Shown here one piece after another: positions 14,948 through 21,889 of a stretch of 22,517 nt of DNA. The translations under genes were made by a program, and so were the position numbers. This DNA comes from Candidatus Puniceispirillum sp. (GTDB lineage Bacteria > Pseudomonadota > Alphaproteobacteria > Puniceispirillales > Puniceispirillaceae). Under the pieces are notes generated by a model. It was not told the origin of the DNA, ran no database searches, and saw only the letters and a program-made list of their open reading frames with translations. Within the stretch, counting starts at the first letter, position 1. The number at the start of each line of letters is the position of its first letter. The stretch covers positions 1 to 22,517 of the forward strand of contig JADHLR010000011.1 in the NCBI GenBank assembly GCA_016780525.1, written 5' to 3'.

Positions 14948-15856
14948 ATGATGAGCAAAGATGGTGACTCAAAATCAAGCGATTTCACAGGCGATGAGAG
15001 CGGGTTCCTGACGCGCTGGTCCGCGCGCAAAACGCAGATTGCGAAGGGCTTGGAGGTGCCGGAAGAGGCGGCAGATGAAGCGGCGCTGGCGGCAAATGAT
15101 GCCGATGATCAGGCAGCAGAGAGCGACGAAGACGCAGCCTTGAGTGACGCAGAGCTATTGGAAAAATACGAACTGCCCGATCCGGCAGAAATTGAAGAGG
15201 AAGCCGGGCTTGACAAGTTTTTTGATGGAAAAACACCTGAACGCTTGCGGCAATTAGCTTTGCGGCGGCTATGGCGGATCAACCCGTTTTTTGGGTTTGT
15301 CGATGAAATGGTCGAATATGGCGAGGATTACACCGATGCCGCGACCGTGATTGAGGGCATGCAAACGGCCTATCAGGCGGGGAAGGGCTATTTGCAAAAA
15401 GTGCTTTCCCCTGAAGAAGAGGCGGCAGAACAGGCAAAGGTGGCCGCCGAAGAAGCGTCGGCAGTCGAAGATGACGAGAACGCCACAGATTCGGATAAGA
15501 CGGCAGAAGAGAGCTCAGAAGAGAGCCCAGAAGAGCAGGCTGGGGCTGAAGCAGACGAGATTGGCACAGAGGCTGAGGCAAACACAGGACAATCTGGGCA
15601 ATCGGGCGCGGCCCCTGCGGCGTCTCCACCTCAAACCGAAAAAACCGGGTCAGCAGGCCCAGATGTTTTGCAAAACACACAAATCACCCATCAGCGTTAC
15701 ACCGATCGGCATGGCACCCATCAGCATGATATTGTGTCGCAGGCAAACCAGAGCCATCTTGACAATGCTGCGGCGAAGCCTGCCGCAATCGCCGAGGCCG
15801 AGCCTGTGGCGTCGCGGCCAAAACGTATGAAATTTAACGTAAAACCAATGAGTTAA
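14948..15856 (+). CDS. DUF3306-like protein with long acidic, histidine-containing tail
   Basis: The 302-residue protein has the DUF3306 landmarks FLTRWSARKTQIAKG (20-34), KYELPDPAEIEEEAGLDKFF (73-92) and LRQLALRRLWRINPFFGFVDE (100-120) with the following YGEDYTDA. After about residue 150 the sequence is low-complexity: glutamate/alanine-rich to about 210, then glycine/proline/serine-rich, then a patch with histidines at 248, 255, 258, 260 and 270, ending in a basic stretch RPKRMKFNVKP. The tail is disordered in appearance and makes the protein longer than family members I remember. No export signal. It lies 87 bases after DUF3305 and 134 before the TorD gene. Known only by association with FDH clusters; a chaperone or metal-buffer role for the tail is speculative. 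Confidence 0.78.
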   Translation: MMSKDGDSKSSDFTGDESGFLTRWSARKTQIAKGLEVPEEAADEAALAANDADDQAAESDEDAALSDAELLEKYELPDPAEIEEEAGLDKFFDGKTPERLRQLALRRLWRINPFFGFVDEMVEYGEDYTDAATVIEGMQTAYQAGKGYLQKVLSPEEEAAEQAKVAAEEASAVEDDENATDSDKTAEESSEESPEEQAGAEADEIGTEAEANTGQSGQSGAAPAASPPQTEKTGSAGPDVLQNTQITHQRYTDRHGTHQHDIVSQANQSHLDNAAAKPAAIAEAEPVASRPKRMKFNVKPMS

Positions 15857-15892
15857 AATTTTGCTGACGGATTGGCTGTTGGTGCGGGGTGA

Positions 15893-15950
15893 TGCAACCT
15901 GTGGTGGTTTAAAAAATTTTGCATTCTGGCCGCCGCTTGTTGCAACCTGT
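15893..15950. repeat. Direct repeat TGCAACCTGT upstream of the TorD gene
   Basis: TGCAACCTGT occurs at 15893-15902 and again at 15941-15950, a spacing of 48 bases, in the 134-base gap before the TorD gene. Paired sites at this distance could bind a regulator of the FDH structural operon. The second copy overlaps a weak -35-like TTGCAA at 15940-15945. Confidence 0.4.
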
Positions 15951-15954
15951 AAAA

Positions 15955-15976
15955 AGCTGTGCTAGCGTTCACAGCT
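15955..15976 (+). promoter_or_regulatory. Hairpin abutting the TorD ribosome binding site
   Basis: AGCTGTG (15955-15961) pairs perfectly with CACAGCT (15970-15976) around the loop CTAGCGTT. The ribosome binding site GAGGGAG begins at the very next base. If transcribed, it could stabilise the leader or modulate translation of the TorD gene. It may instead be part of an upstream promoter, since TGCTAG at 15960-15965 is -10-like. Confidence 0.4.
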
Positions 15977-15983
15977 GAGGGAG
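15977..15983 (+). promoter_or_regulatory. Ribosome binding site that fixes the TTG start of the TorD gene
   Basis: GAGGGAG at 15977-15983 is 7 bases before TTG 15991, and the frame then yields the normal TorD length. Confidence 0.65.
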
Positions 15984-15990
15984 ATATATT

Positions 15991-16611
15991 TTGAGTGCAA
16001 ACCAAGCCGTGGTCGGCAATCAACACATCAGTGAAGAGGATGCGCTGAGGTCAGATATGTACGATTTTCTGGCATCTTTGTTGCGCGCTGAACCTAGCGA
16101 TGAACTGATTGAAAAAGTGGCGCAACTGCAAGGGGACGGCACAGCCATTGGTAGCGCCTGTCTGACGCTGGCACATCTTGCCAAATCCATTGATAACGGA
16201 TTGATCCGGAATGAATATGTTGAAATGTTCATTGGTGTTGGGCGCGGTGAAATTTTGCCCTTTGCCTCATATTACCTAACCGGTTTCCTGCACGACAAGC
16301 CGCTAGCAAACCTGCGCGCCGACATGGCGAACATTGGTATTGCTCGCGTCGACGGCGTGAAAGAGCCAGAGGATCATATTGCTAGCCTGTTTGATATAAT
16401 GGCAGGTCTGATTCGCGGTGAATTCGGGCGGCCGTTCTCAATCGCCGAGCAGGCGGCCTTTTTCAATAAACATATAGAGCCATGGGCTGGCTTGTTGATG
16501 CGCGATATCGAAGCGGCAAAAACCGTCGTGTTTTTTGCGCCGGTTGGTACCATCGGTAGGGCATTTTTAGAGATTGAAAGCATTGCTTTCAAAATGGATG
16601 GGACTGGGTAG
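15991..16611 (+). CDS. TorD-family molybdoenzyme chaperone for formate dehydrogenase
   Basis: This 206-residue, all-helical protein fits the TorD/DmsD family. The family core is clear: NEYVEMFIGVGRGEILPFAS (74-93), YYLTGFLHDKPLANLRADM (94-112), then the KEPEDHIASLFDIMAGLI block (124-141) with its conserved PEDH. Such chaperones bind the Tat signal and apo-form of a bis-MGD enzyme in the cytoplasm, hold it until cofactor insertion, and so prevent premature export. The gene lies 60 bases before the Tat-signal FDH peptide and shortly before fdhA, so FDH alpha is the obvious client. It starts at TTG with a strong ribosome binding site. Confidence in family is high; client assignment rests on context. 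Confidence 0.88.
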   Translation: MSANQAVVGNQHISEEDALRSDMYDFLASLLRAEPSDELIEKVAQLQGDGTAIGSACLTLAHLAKSIDNGLIRNEYVEMFIGVGRGEILPFASYYLTGFLHDKPLANLRADMANIGIARVDGVKEPEDHIASLFDIMAGLIRGEFGRPFSIAEQAAFFNKHIEPWAGLLMRDIEAAKTVVFFAPVGTIGRAFLEIESIAFKMDGTG

Positions 16612-16634
16612 CGTTAGGCCCCGGTGCCGTATGA

Positions 16635-16653
16635 CCACGCGTTTTTTGCGTGG
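16635..16653 (+). other. Short hairpin in the TorD-FDH leader
   Basis: CCACGC (16635-16640) pairs with GCGTGG (16648-16653) around a GTTTTTT loop. It lies 12 bases before the ribosome binding site of the Tat-signal peptide gene. The T-run is in the loop rather than after the stem, so this is not a terminator; mRNA stability or processing is more likely. Confidence 0.35.
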
Positions 16654-16671
16654 CATAATTTGGAGGGAAGA

Positions 16672-16869
16672 ATGGAACTTAAAAAAGCAGAGGGTGCTAT
16701 TGCAGCCCGTCGCGACTTTCTAAAGCGGTCAGCTGCATCTGTTGCAGCTGCCGGTGCGGTGGCCGTAGCGGGTAAATCAGCGTCAGCAGGCGAAACCATA
16801 GAGCCAAAAGGCGCGGGGTATCGTGAGACTGAACATGTCAAAGCATTTTACAACAGCGCACGGTTCTAG
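16672..16869 (+). CDS. Formate dehydrogenase-associated short Tat-signal protein
   Basis: This 65-residue peptide carries a twin-arginine motif, ARRDFLKRSAASV, then an alanine/valine-rich hydrophobic stretch and a short mature end, GYRETEHVKAFYNSARF. This exact architecture is the small protein family described as the formate dehydrogenase region TAT target, always directly upstream of an FDH alpha gene. The mature piece is only about 30 residues. Its role is not established; it may be a small periplasmic FDH subunit or an export helper. TTGGAGGGAAG just before ATG 16672 is a strong ribosome binding site, so I prefer 16672 over an in-frame ATG at 16624. It is followed by fdhA after 28 bases. 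Confidence 0.85.
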   Translation: MELKKAEGAIAARRDFLKRSAASVAAAGAVAVAGKSASAGETIEPKGAGYRETEHVKAFYNSARF

Positions 16870-16897
16870 TTTAGGATTTTGCATTTAGGAGGAAGAT

Positions 16898-19789
16898 ATG
16901 CTTAGAAAGAAGACGTCCGGGGTTGCGCAAGGCCCCCAGTCATCATCTTTCATTGGTGAGGCAGCCGAAAAGGTTGTTGACCGCCGCGCATTTTTGCGTG
17001 GGTCTGGTCTTGCTATTGGAGGTTTGGCGACCGCCGCCGCAGTTGTGGGCTCGAATGTGAAGCCTGCACAAGCTGCCGGTGCCGGTATGGCCGCAGAAAT
17101 CAAAAAGTCAGTTTGTACGCATTGCTCCGTCGGTTGTACGGTGGTTGCAGAGGTGCAAAATGGTGTTTGGACTGGTCAGGAGCCGGGCTGGGATAGCCCG
17201 ATTAACCTTGGCGCACACTGCGCAAAGGGTGCATCTGTTCGCGAAACTGCGAGCGGTGAGCGGCGCCTGAAATACCCAATGAAGCTGTCTGGCGGCAAGT
17301 GGGTGCGGATGAGCTGGGACGATGCGATTAATGAAATCGGCGACCAGATGATCGATATCCGCGAAAAGTCAGGCCCTGACTCAGTGTATTGGCTGGGTTC
17401 GGCCAAGCACAGCAATGAGCAGGCCTATCTGTTCCGTAAATTTTATGCCTATTGGGGCACAAACAACGGTGACCACCAGGCGCGTATTTGTCACTCAACG
17501 ACAGTTGCTGGTGTGGCGAACACCTGGGGCTATGGGGCGATGACCAACTCTTATAATGATATCCACAATTCGCGTGCGATCTTCATTATTGGTGGTAATC
17601 CGGCCGAGGCACATCCGGTATCATTGATGCATGTTCTTAAAGCAAAAGAACAGAACAACGCACCAGTGATTGTTTGTGATCCTCGCTTTACACGCACCGC
17701 AGCGCATGCTGACGAATATGTTCAGTTCCGCCCGGGTTCAGACGTTGGGCTGATCTGGGGCATCATGTGGCACATCTTTGAAAATGGCTGGGAAGACAAA
17801 GAGTTTATCCGCCAGCGTGTTTATGGTATGGAAGATGTCCTGGCTGAGGTCAAAAGATGGACTCCGGAAGAGACCGAGCGGGTCACTGGCGTTCCTGGAT
17901 CACAGCTCAAGCGTGTTGCCAAGATCATGGCGAACAACCGTCCCGGCACCTTTATATGGTGTATGGGCGGTACGCAGCATACCAATGGTAATAACAACAC
18001 ACGTGCTTATTGTGCGCTCCAGCTGGCGTTGGGCAACATGGGTGTATCTGGTGGTGGCGCGAATATTTTCCGCGGTCACTGTAACGTTCAGGGCGCGACA
18101 GATTTCTGTGTTCTGTCACACTCACTTCCTGGCTATTATGGCTTGTCAGCGGGCGCCTGGAAGCATTGGGCACGCGTTTGGGACGAAGATATTGACTGGC
18201 TGAAGGGCCGTTTTGACTCACTCAAGGGCAAAGACGGCAAATCAAAGAGTCTAATGAACCTCAAAGGTATCCCGGTATCACGCTGGATTGATGGTGTTCT
18301 CGAAGACAAAGAGAATATCGACCAGCCAGATAACCTGCGGGCAATGGTATTTTGGGGCCACGCACCAAACTCCCAGACACGTCTGAAAGAAATGAAAACG
18401 GCGATGGAAAAGCTCGACCTTATGGTTGTGATCGATCCATACCCAACCGTTTCAGCAGTTATGTCTGATCGTACAGACGGCGTGTATTTGCTGCCAGCAA
18501 CAACCCAGTTTGAAACATATGGGTCAATTACTGCATCAAACCGCTCTTTGCAGTGGCGTGAAAAGGTCATTGAGCCGTCATTCGACTCGTTGCCTGATCA
18601 CACTATTATCTATAAGTTTGCGAAAAAGTTCGGTTTTGCTGACCGTATGTTCCGTAACATTAAGGTAAATGGCGAAGAGCCATACGTCGAAGATGTCACG
18701 CGTGAATTTAATAGCGGTATGTGGACCATTGGTTACACCGGTCAGTCACCTGAGCGTATCAAAGCGCATATGGCCAACCAGCATGTGTTCGATCGGACAA
18801 CATTGCAGGCCGTTGGTGGTGAACTTGATGGTGAATATTATGGCTTGCCTTGGCCTTGTTGGGGCACTGCCGATATGAAGCACCCTGGTACACCAAACCT
18901 TTATGACACCTCAAAGCCAGTGGCTGAGGGTGGTCTATGTTTCCGCGCCCGTTTCGGGGTTGAGCATGAAGGCAACAATCTGTTGGCTGAAGGTTCATAT
19001 CCGGTCGGTTCGGAAATCAAAGATGGTTATCCAGAATTCACCATGGGCATGCTGAAAAAGCTTGGCTGGGACGGTGATCTGACAGCTGACGAGCGTAAAG
19101 CTATCGATGCTCTTGCCGGTGACAAGACCAACTGGAAAGTCGACCTATCAGGCGGCATTCAGCGGGTTGCCATCAAGCATGGCTGTGCACCATTTGGTAA
19201 CGCAAAAGCACGGGTAAAGGTCTGGACTTTCCCAGATCCAGTTCCGCTGCACCGCGAACCACTCTACACATCACGTCGTGATCTTGTAGAAGATTATCCA
19301 ACATATTCAGACAGAAAGCTGTATCGCCTGCCGACTTTGTACAAGTCAATTCAAGATAATGATTACAGCAAAGACTATCCGATCATTCTGACATCGGGCC
19401 GTCTTGTTGAATATGAAGGTGGTGGTGACGAAACCCGTTCCAACCCATGGCTGGCAGAACTTCAGCAGGATATGTTTGTTGAGGTGAACCCATTCGACGC
19501 CAATGGTAAGGGCATTCGTAACGGCGACATGGTCTGGGTCAACTCTCCGGAAGGTTCACGCATTAAGGTGATGGCTATGGTCACCGAACGCGTTGCGCGG
19601 GGTGTTGCATTCCTCCCATTCCACTTTGGTGGGCATATGGAGGGCAAGGACCTTCGGTCTAAGTATCCAGAAGGAGCAGATCCTTATGTACTTGGTGAAG
19701 CTGCTAACACGGCCTTTACATATGGCTATGACTCAGTAACATTGATGCAGGAGTCTAAATGTACCCTGTGTTCAATTGAACGCGTATAA
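16898..19789 (+). CDS. fdhA: Formate dehydrogenase catalytic (alpha) subunit, Mo/W-bis-MGD, Tat-exported
   Basis: The 963-residue protein begins with a Tat signal (DRRAFLRGSG, 28-37). Cys73, Cys76, Cys80 and Cys108 form the N-terminal [4Fe-4S] site, followed by the conserved Lys110. The active-site segment ARICHSTTVAGVANTWGYGA places Cys199 as the Mo/W ligand with His200 beside it, so this is a cysteine, not selenocysteine, enzyme. The C-terminal molybdopterin-dinucleotide-binding domain includes LTSGRLVEYEGGGDETRSNP. It oxidises formate to CO2 in the periplasm. AGGAGGA precedes the ATG. Codon choice leans to CGT, GGT and ATC-type codons more than the accessory genes, consistent with high expression. 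The nearby TupA suggests tungsten may be used, but metal choice is not readable here. Confidence 0.95.
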   Translation: MLRKKTSGVAQGPQSSSFIGEAAEKVVDRRAFLRGSGLAIGGLATAAAVVGSNVKPAQAAGAGMAAEIKKSVCTHCSVGCTVVAEVQNGVWTGQEPGWDSPINLGAHCAKGASVRETASGERRLKYPMKLSGGKWVRMSWDDAINEIGDQMIDIREKSGPDSVYWLGSAKHSNEQAYLFRKFYAYWGTNNGDHQARICHSTTVAGVANTWGYGAMTNSYNDIHNSRAIFIIGGNPAEAHPVSLMHVLKAKEQNNAPVIVCDPRFTRTAAHADEYVQFRPGSDVGLIWGIMWHIFENGWEDKEFIRQRVYGMEDVLAEVKRWTPEETERVTGVPGSQLKRVAKIMANNRPGTFIWCMGGTQHTNGNNNTRAYCALQLALGNMGVSGGGANIFRGHCNVQGATDFCVLSHSLPGYYGLSAGAWKHWARVWDEDIDWLKGRFDSLKGKDGKSKSLMNLKGIPVSRWIDGVLEDKENIDQPDNLRAMVFWGHAPNSQTRLKEMKTAMEKLDLMVVIDPYPTVSAVMSDRTDGVYLLPATTQFETYGSITASNRSLQWREKVIEPSFDSLPDHTIIYKFAKKFGFADRMFRNIKVNGEEPYVEDVTREFNSGMWTIGYTGQSPERIKAHMANQHVFDRTTLQAVGGELDGEYYGLPWPCWGTADMKHPGTPNLYDTSKPVAEGGLCFRARFGVEHEGNNLLAEGSYPVGSEIKDGYPEFTMGMLKKLGWDGDLTADERKAIDALAGDKTNWKVDLSGGIQRVAIKHGCAPFGNAKARVKVWTFPDPVPLHREPLYTSRRDLVEDYPTYSDRKLYRLPTLYKSIQDNDYSKDYPIILTSGRLVEYEGGGDETRSNPWLAELQQDMFVEVNPFDANGKGIRNGDMVWVNSPEGSRIKVMAMVTERVARGVAFLPFHFGGHMEGKDLRSKYPEGADPYVLGEAANTAFTYGYDSVTLMQESKCTLCSIERV

Positions 19790-19800
19790 GGGAGGTACAC

Positions 19801-20391
19801 ATGGCACGAATGAAATTTCTATGTGATGCAGAACGCTGTATTGAATGTAATGCCTGTGTGACTGCATGTAAAAACGAGCATGAAGTTCCCTGGGGTGTAA
19901 ATCGTCGTCGGGTGGTAACCATCCAGGACGGTAAGCCAGGTGAACGCTCAATCTCGGTTGCATGTATGCATTGTTCGGATGCGCCTTGCACGGCGGTTTG
20001 TCCGGTCGATTGTTTCTACCAGACCGAACAAGGTGTGGTGTTGCATTCTAAAGACTTATGCATTGGTTGTGGCTATTGCTTCTATGCGTGCCCGTTTGGT
20101 GCGCCGCAATATCCACAGGCTGGAAACTACGGATCTCGTGGCAAAATGGACAAATGTACATTCTGCGCCGGTGGTCCGGAAGACGACATGTCCCAAACAG
20201 AGTTCCAAAAATACGGTCGTAACCGCCTGGCTGAGGGCAAACTGCCAATTTGTGCAGAGATGTGTGCAACAAAGGCTTTGCTTGCTGGCGATGGTGACCA
20301 GGTGTCAAACATCTTCCGCGAGCGGGTAGTTGCCCGTGGATTTGGATCAGGTGCTTGGGGATGGGGTACAGCTTACTCGATCAAGAGCTAG
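19801..20391 (+). CDS. fdh3B: Formate dehydrogenase iron-sulfur (beta) subunit
   Basis: This 196-residue ferredoxin-type subunit has enough cysteines for four [4Fe-4S] clusters: C13/16/19/23, C55/58/63/67, C87/90/93/97 and C119/C122 with C151/C155. It passes electrons from the alpha subunit to the membrane cytochrome. Unlike E. coli FdnH it lacks a C-terminal membrane helix, so it must attach through alpha and gamma. It has no signal peptide and would ride out with alpha through Tat. GGGAGG lies 6 bases before ATG 19801, and only 11 bases separate it from fdhA. It is followed by a strong hairpin at 20408-20438. The FDH3-type naming is from family memory. Confidence 0.93.
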   Translation: MARMKFLCDAERCIECNACVTACKNEHEVPWGVNRRRVVTIQDGKPGERSISVACMHCSDAPCTAVCPVDCFYQTEQGVVLHSKDLCIGCGYCFYACPFGAPQYPQAGNYGSRGKMDKCTFCAGGPEDDMSQTEFQKYGRNRLAEGKLPICAEMCATKALLAGDGDQVSNIFRERVVARGFGSGAWGWGTAYSIKS

Positions 20392-20407
20392 CACCTCAGT
20401 CAAAAAT

Positions 20408-20438
20408 GACGAACCCCCGGAATCTTTGGGGGTTCGTC
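20408..20438 (+). terminator. Strong stem-loop after the FDH beta gene (terminator or attenuator)
   Basis: GACGAACCCCC (20408-20418) and GGGGGTTCGTC (20428-20438) form a perfect 11-bp stem with a 9-base loop. The downstream tract is short (tctgtttta), so termination is probably partial. The lipoprotein and gamma-subunit genes continue on the same strand, so it may reduce their expression relative to fdhA and fdhB or protect the upstream mRNA. Confidence 0.72.
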
Positions 20439-20507
20439 CCTCTGTTTTAAGCCCGCAAGCACAATCGTTACGTGTGACTTGACCTGGCGTATGGAAGGGC
20501 AAGACTG

Positions 20508-20702
20508 GTGGATACACATAATATTTTTAAATTTATTGCACTGACAGCTGTTGTGGCAGTTCTGTCTGCGTGTGCAGAAGAAGAACAAAATCGGCTTCTA
20601 AGCTACGACAAAGGCACCTATCTGGGGAAGGCTGATCAATCTTTGTCTTCAGATCAGGTGCGTCAGCTGATGATGCGATCACATATTCAGCGCGTTTATT
20701 AG
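20508..20702 (+). CDS. Small lipoprotein in the formate dehydrogenase operon
   Basis: The 64-residue product has a hydrophobic signal peptide and a lipobox, VLSAC, with Cys22 as the lipid-bearing residue. The mature part is about 43 residues: an EEEQ run, then LLSYDKGTYLGKADQSLSSD and a basic end, SHIQRVY. GTG 20508 is the likely start, with GGAAGGG about 8 bases upstream. It lies between the beta and gamma subunit genes of FDH, so it could tether or stabilise the periplasmic complex at the membrane. No family could be named with certainty. It is short, but the lipobox, position and spacing support a real gene. Confidence 0.7.
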   Translation: MDTHNIFKFIALTAVVAVLSACAEEEQNRLLSYDKGTYLGKADQSLSSDQVRQLMMRSHIQRVY

Positions 20703-20740
20703 GGGATGCTACATTTCTTGGGCATGGGAGACCAGAATTA

Positions 20741-21796
20741 ATGTTGAATAGATATTTCAGTATAATGGTTATTTTAACTGCCTTGCTGTCTGGTACAGCT
20801 GGTTTGTCAACGACTGTTCAGGCACAGCAACAAGGCGAGGTGCCCGGGCAGTCGCTTGGACTGAGTTCCGACTCTGATCTATGGCGCTATGTGCGCACCG
20901 GAAATGCTGGCTCAACGCAGATGAAAAATGAACTTTCTGCGGTGATGATTCAGTCCGAGGGCGATAACTGGCGCGCTTTCCGTAATGGACCATTATCTAA
21001 TGTTGGTGCTTTTGCGGTTATGGGAATTATTGGTTTGCTGGTGGTTTTCTATTTTATTCGCGGCAAAATCCGCATCGATGCCGGCCCGTCTGGTGACACG
21101 ATATTGCGCTTTGGTACGATTGACCGCTTTGCTCACTGGTTGATGGCTGGGTCTTTTGTGGTGTTGGGTATCACGGGTCTTAACCTGTTGTACGGACGCT
21201 ATATTCTGTTGCCAGTTATTGGCAAGGATGCGTTTGCGGCTTTCACCACATTTGGCAAATATGCACATAATTATCTGGCGTTTGCCTTTATGGCCGGCTT
21301 GGCGCTGTCGTTTGTTTTGTGGGTGCGGCACAATGTGCCAAACCGACTCGACCTAGAATGGCTGAAAGCAGGCGGTGGTATTTTCAAAAAGGGCGTACAT
21401 CCACCAGCGCGCAAATTCAATGCAGGCCAGAAAATCATTTTCTGGGCGGTGATGATTGGTGGTTTATCTGTCAGCTTGTCTGGCATTGCGCTGCTCTTTC
21501 CGTTCCAGACAAGCATGTTTGCCGATACATTTGCGTTGCTGAACGTGATTGGCTTTAATCTGCCAACAGATATGACCGGCATGCAGGAACAGCAGTTGAA
21601 TCAGCTGTGGCATGGTATTGTATCAATGGCGTTGATGACGATGATCATTGCCCATATCTATATCGGTTCAGTCGGTATGGAAGGTGCGATTGCCGCCATG
21701 AACACCGGTCATGTTGACCGCAACTGGGCAAAAGAACACCATAATTTATGGGTTGAAGAAGAAGACCAAAAAGGCAGCCCAAAGCCCGCTGAATAG
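20741..21796 (+). CDS. Formate dehydrogenase cytochrome b (gamma) subunit
   Basis: The 351-residue protein starts with a signal-like hydrophobic stretch ending AQA|QQQ near 29. It then has a periplasmic segment (about 30-85), a membrane helix at about 88-107 and four further hydrophobic segments beginning near 129, 173, 231 and 290. Histidines at 132 (RFAHW), 176 (KYAHN), 291 (LWHG) and 305 (IIAHIYIG) are the likely haem b ligands. The family accepts electrons from the beta subunit and reduces quinone at the inner membrane. It is longer than E. coli FdnI because of the extra N-terminal part. GGGAG about 10 bases before ATG 20741 supports the start. The C-terminal tail is short and acidic. Confidence 0.93.
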   Translation: MLNRYFSIMVILTALLSGTAGLSTTVQAQQQGEVPGQSLGLSSDSDLWRYVRTGNAGSTQMKNELSAVMIQSEGDNWRAFRNGPLSNVGAFAVMGIIGLLVVFYFIRGKIRIDAGPSGDTILRFGTIDRFAHWLMAGSFVVLGITGLNLLYGRYILLPVIGKDAFAAFTTFGKYAHNYLAFAFMAGLALSFVLWVRHNVPNRLDLEWLKAGGGIFKKGVHPPARKFNAGQKIIFWAVMIGGLSVSLSGIALLFPFQTSMFADTFALLNVIGFNLPTDMTGMQEQQLNQLWHGIVSMALMTMIIAHIYIGSVGMEGAIAAMNTGHVDRNWAKEHHNLWVEEEDQKGSPKPAE

Positions 21797-21848
21797 GGCT
21801 CTGGTGCGGGTGTTTTAACCTAATGTCTGGTTTTGTCTGGAAAAATGG

Positions 21849-21889
21849 AAACGTTGGGCTTTTTATGGCCCGACGTTTTTTGTTTTTTT
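21849..21889 (+). terminator. Intrinsic terminator-like hairpin spanning the WD40 gene start
   Basis: AAACGTTGGGC (21849-21859) pairs with GCCCGACGTTT (21868-21878): ten Watson-Crick pairs and one G-T wobble, with an 8-base loop TTTTTATG. The run TTTGTTTTTTT (21879-21889) follows directly, the layout of a rho-independent terminator, 53 bases after the FDH gamma stop. The last three loop bases are the ATG at 21865 of the WD40 gene. Confidence 0.75.

Noticed and set aside
15279..15680. 133-residue minus-strand frame rich in Pro/Leu/Arg
   Set aside because: It is the antisense shadow of the Glu/Ala-rich DUF3306 tail.
15961..15969. CTAGCGTT shared by the tupA upstream region (minus strand, near 6671-6678) and the TorD leader
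   Set aside because: An 8-base match between two intergenic regions is easily expected by chance, and spacing to any -35 differs.
16898..19789. Selenocysteine codon in the FDH alpha gene
   Set aside because: The active-site position is Cys199 in ARICHS and there is no in-frame TGA within the gene.
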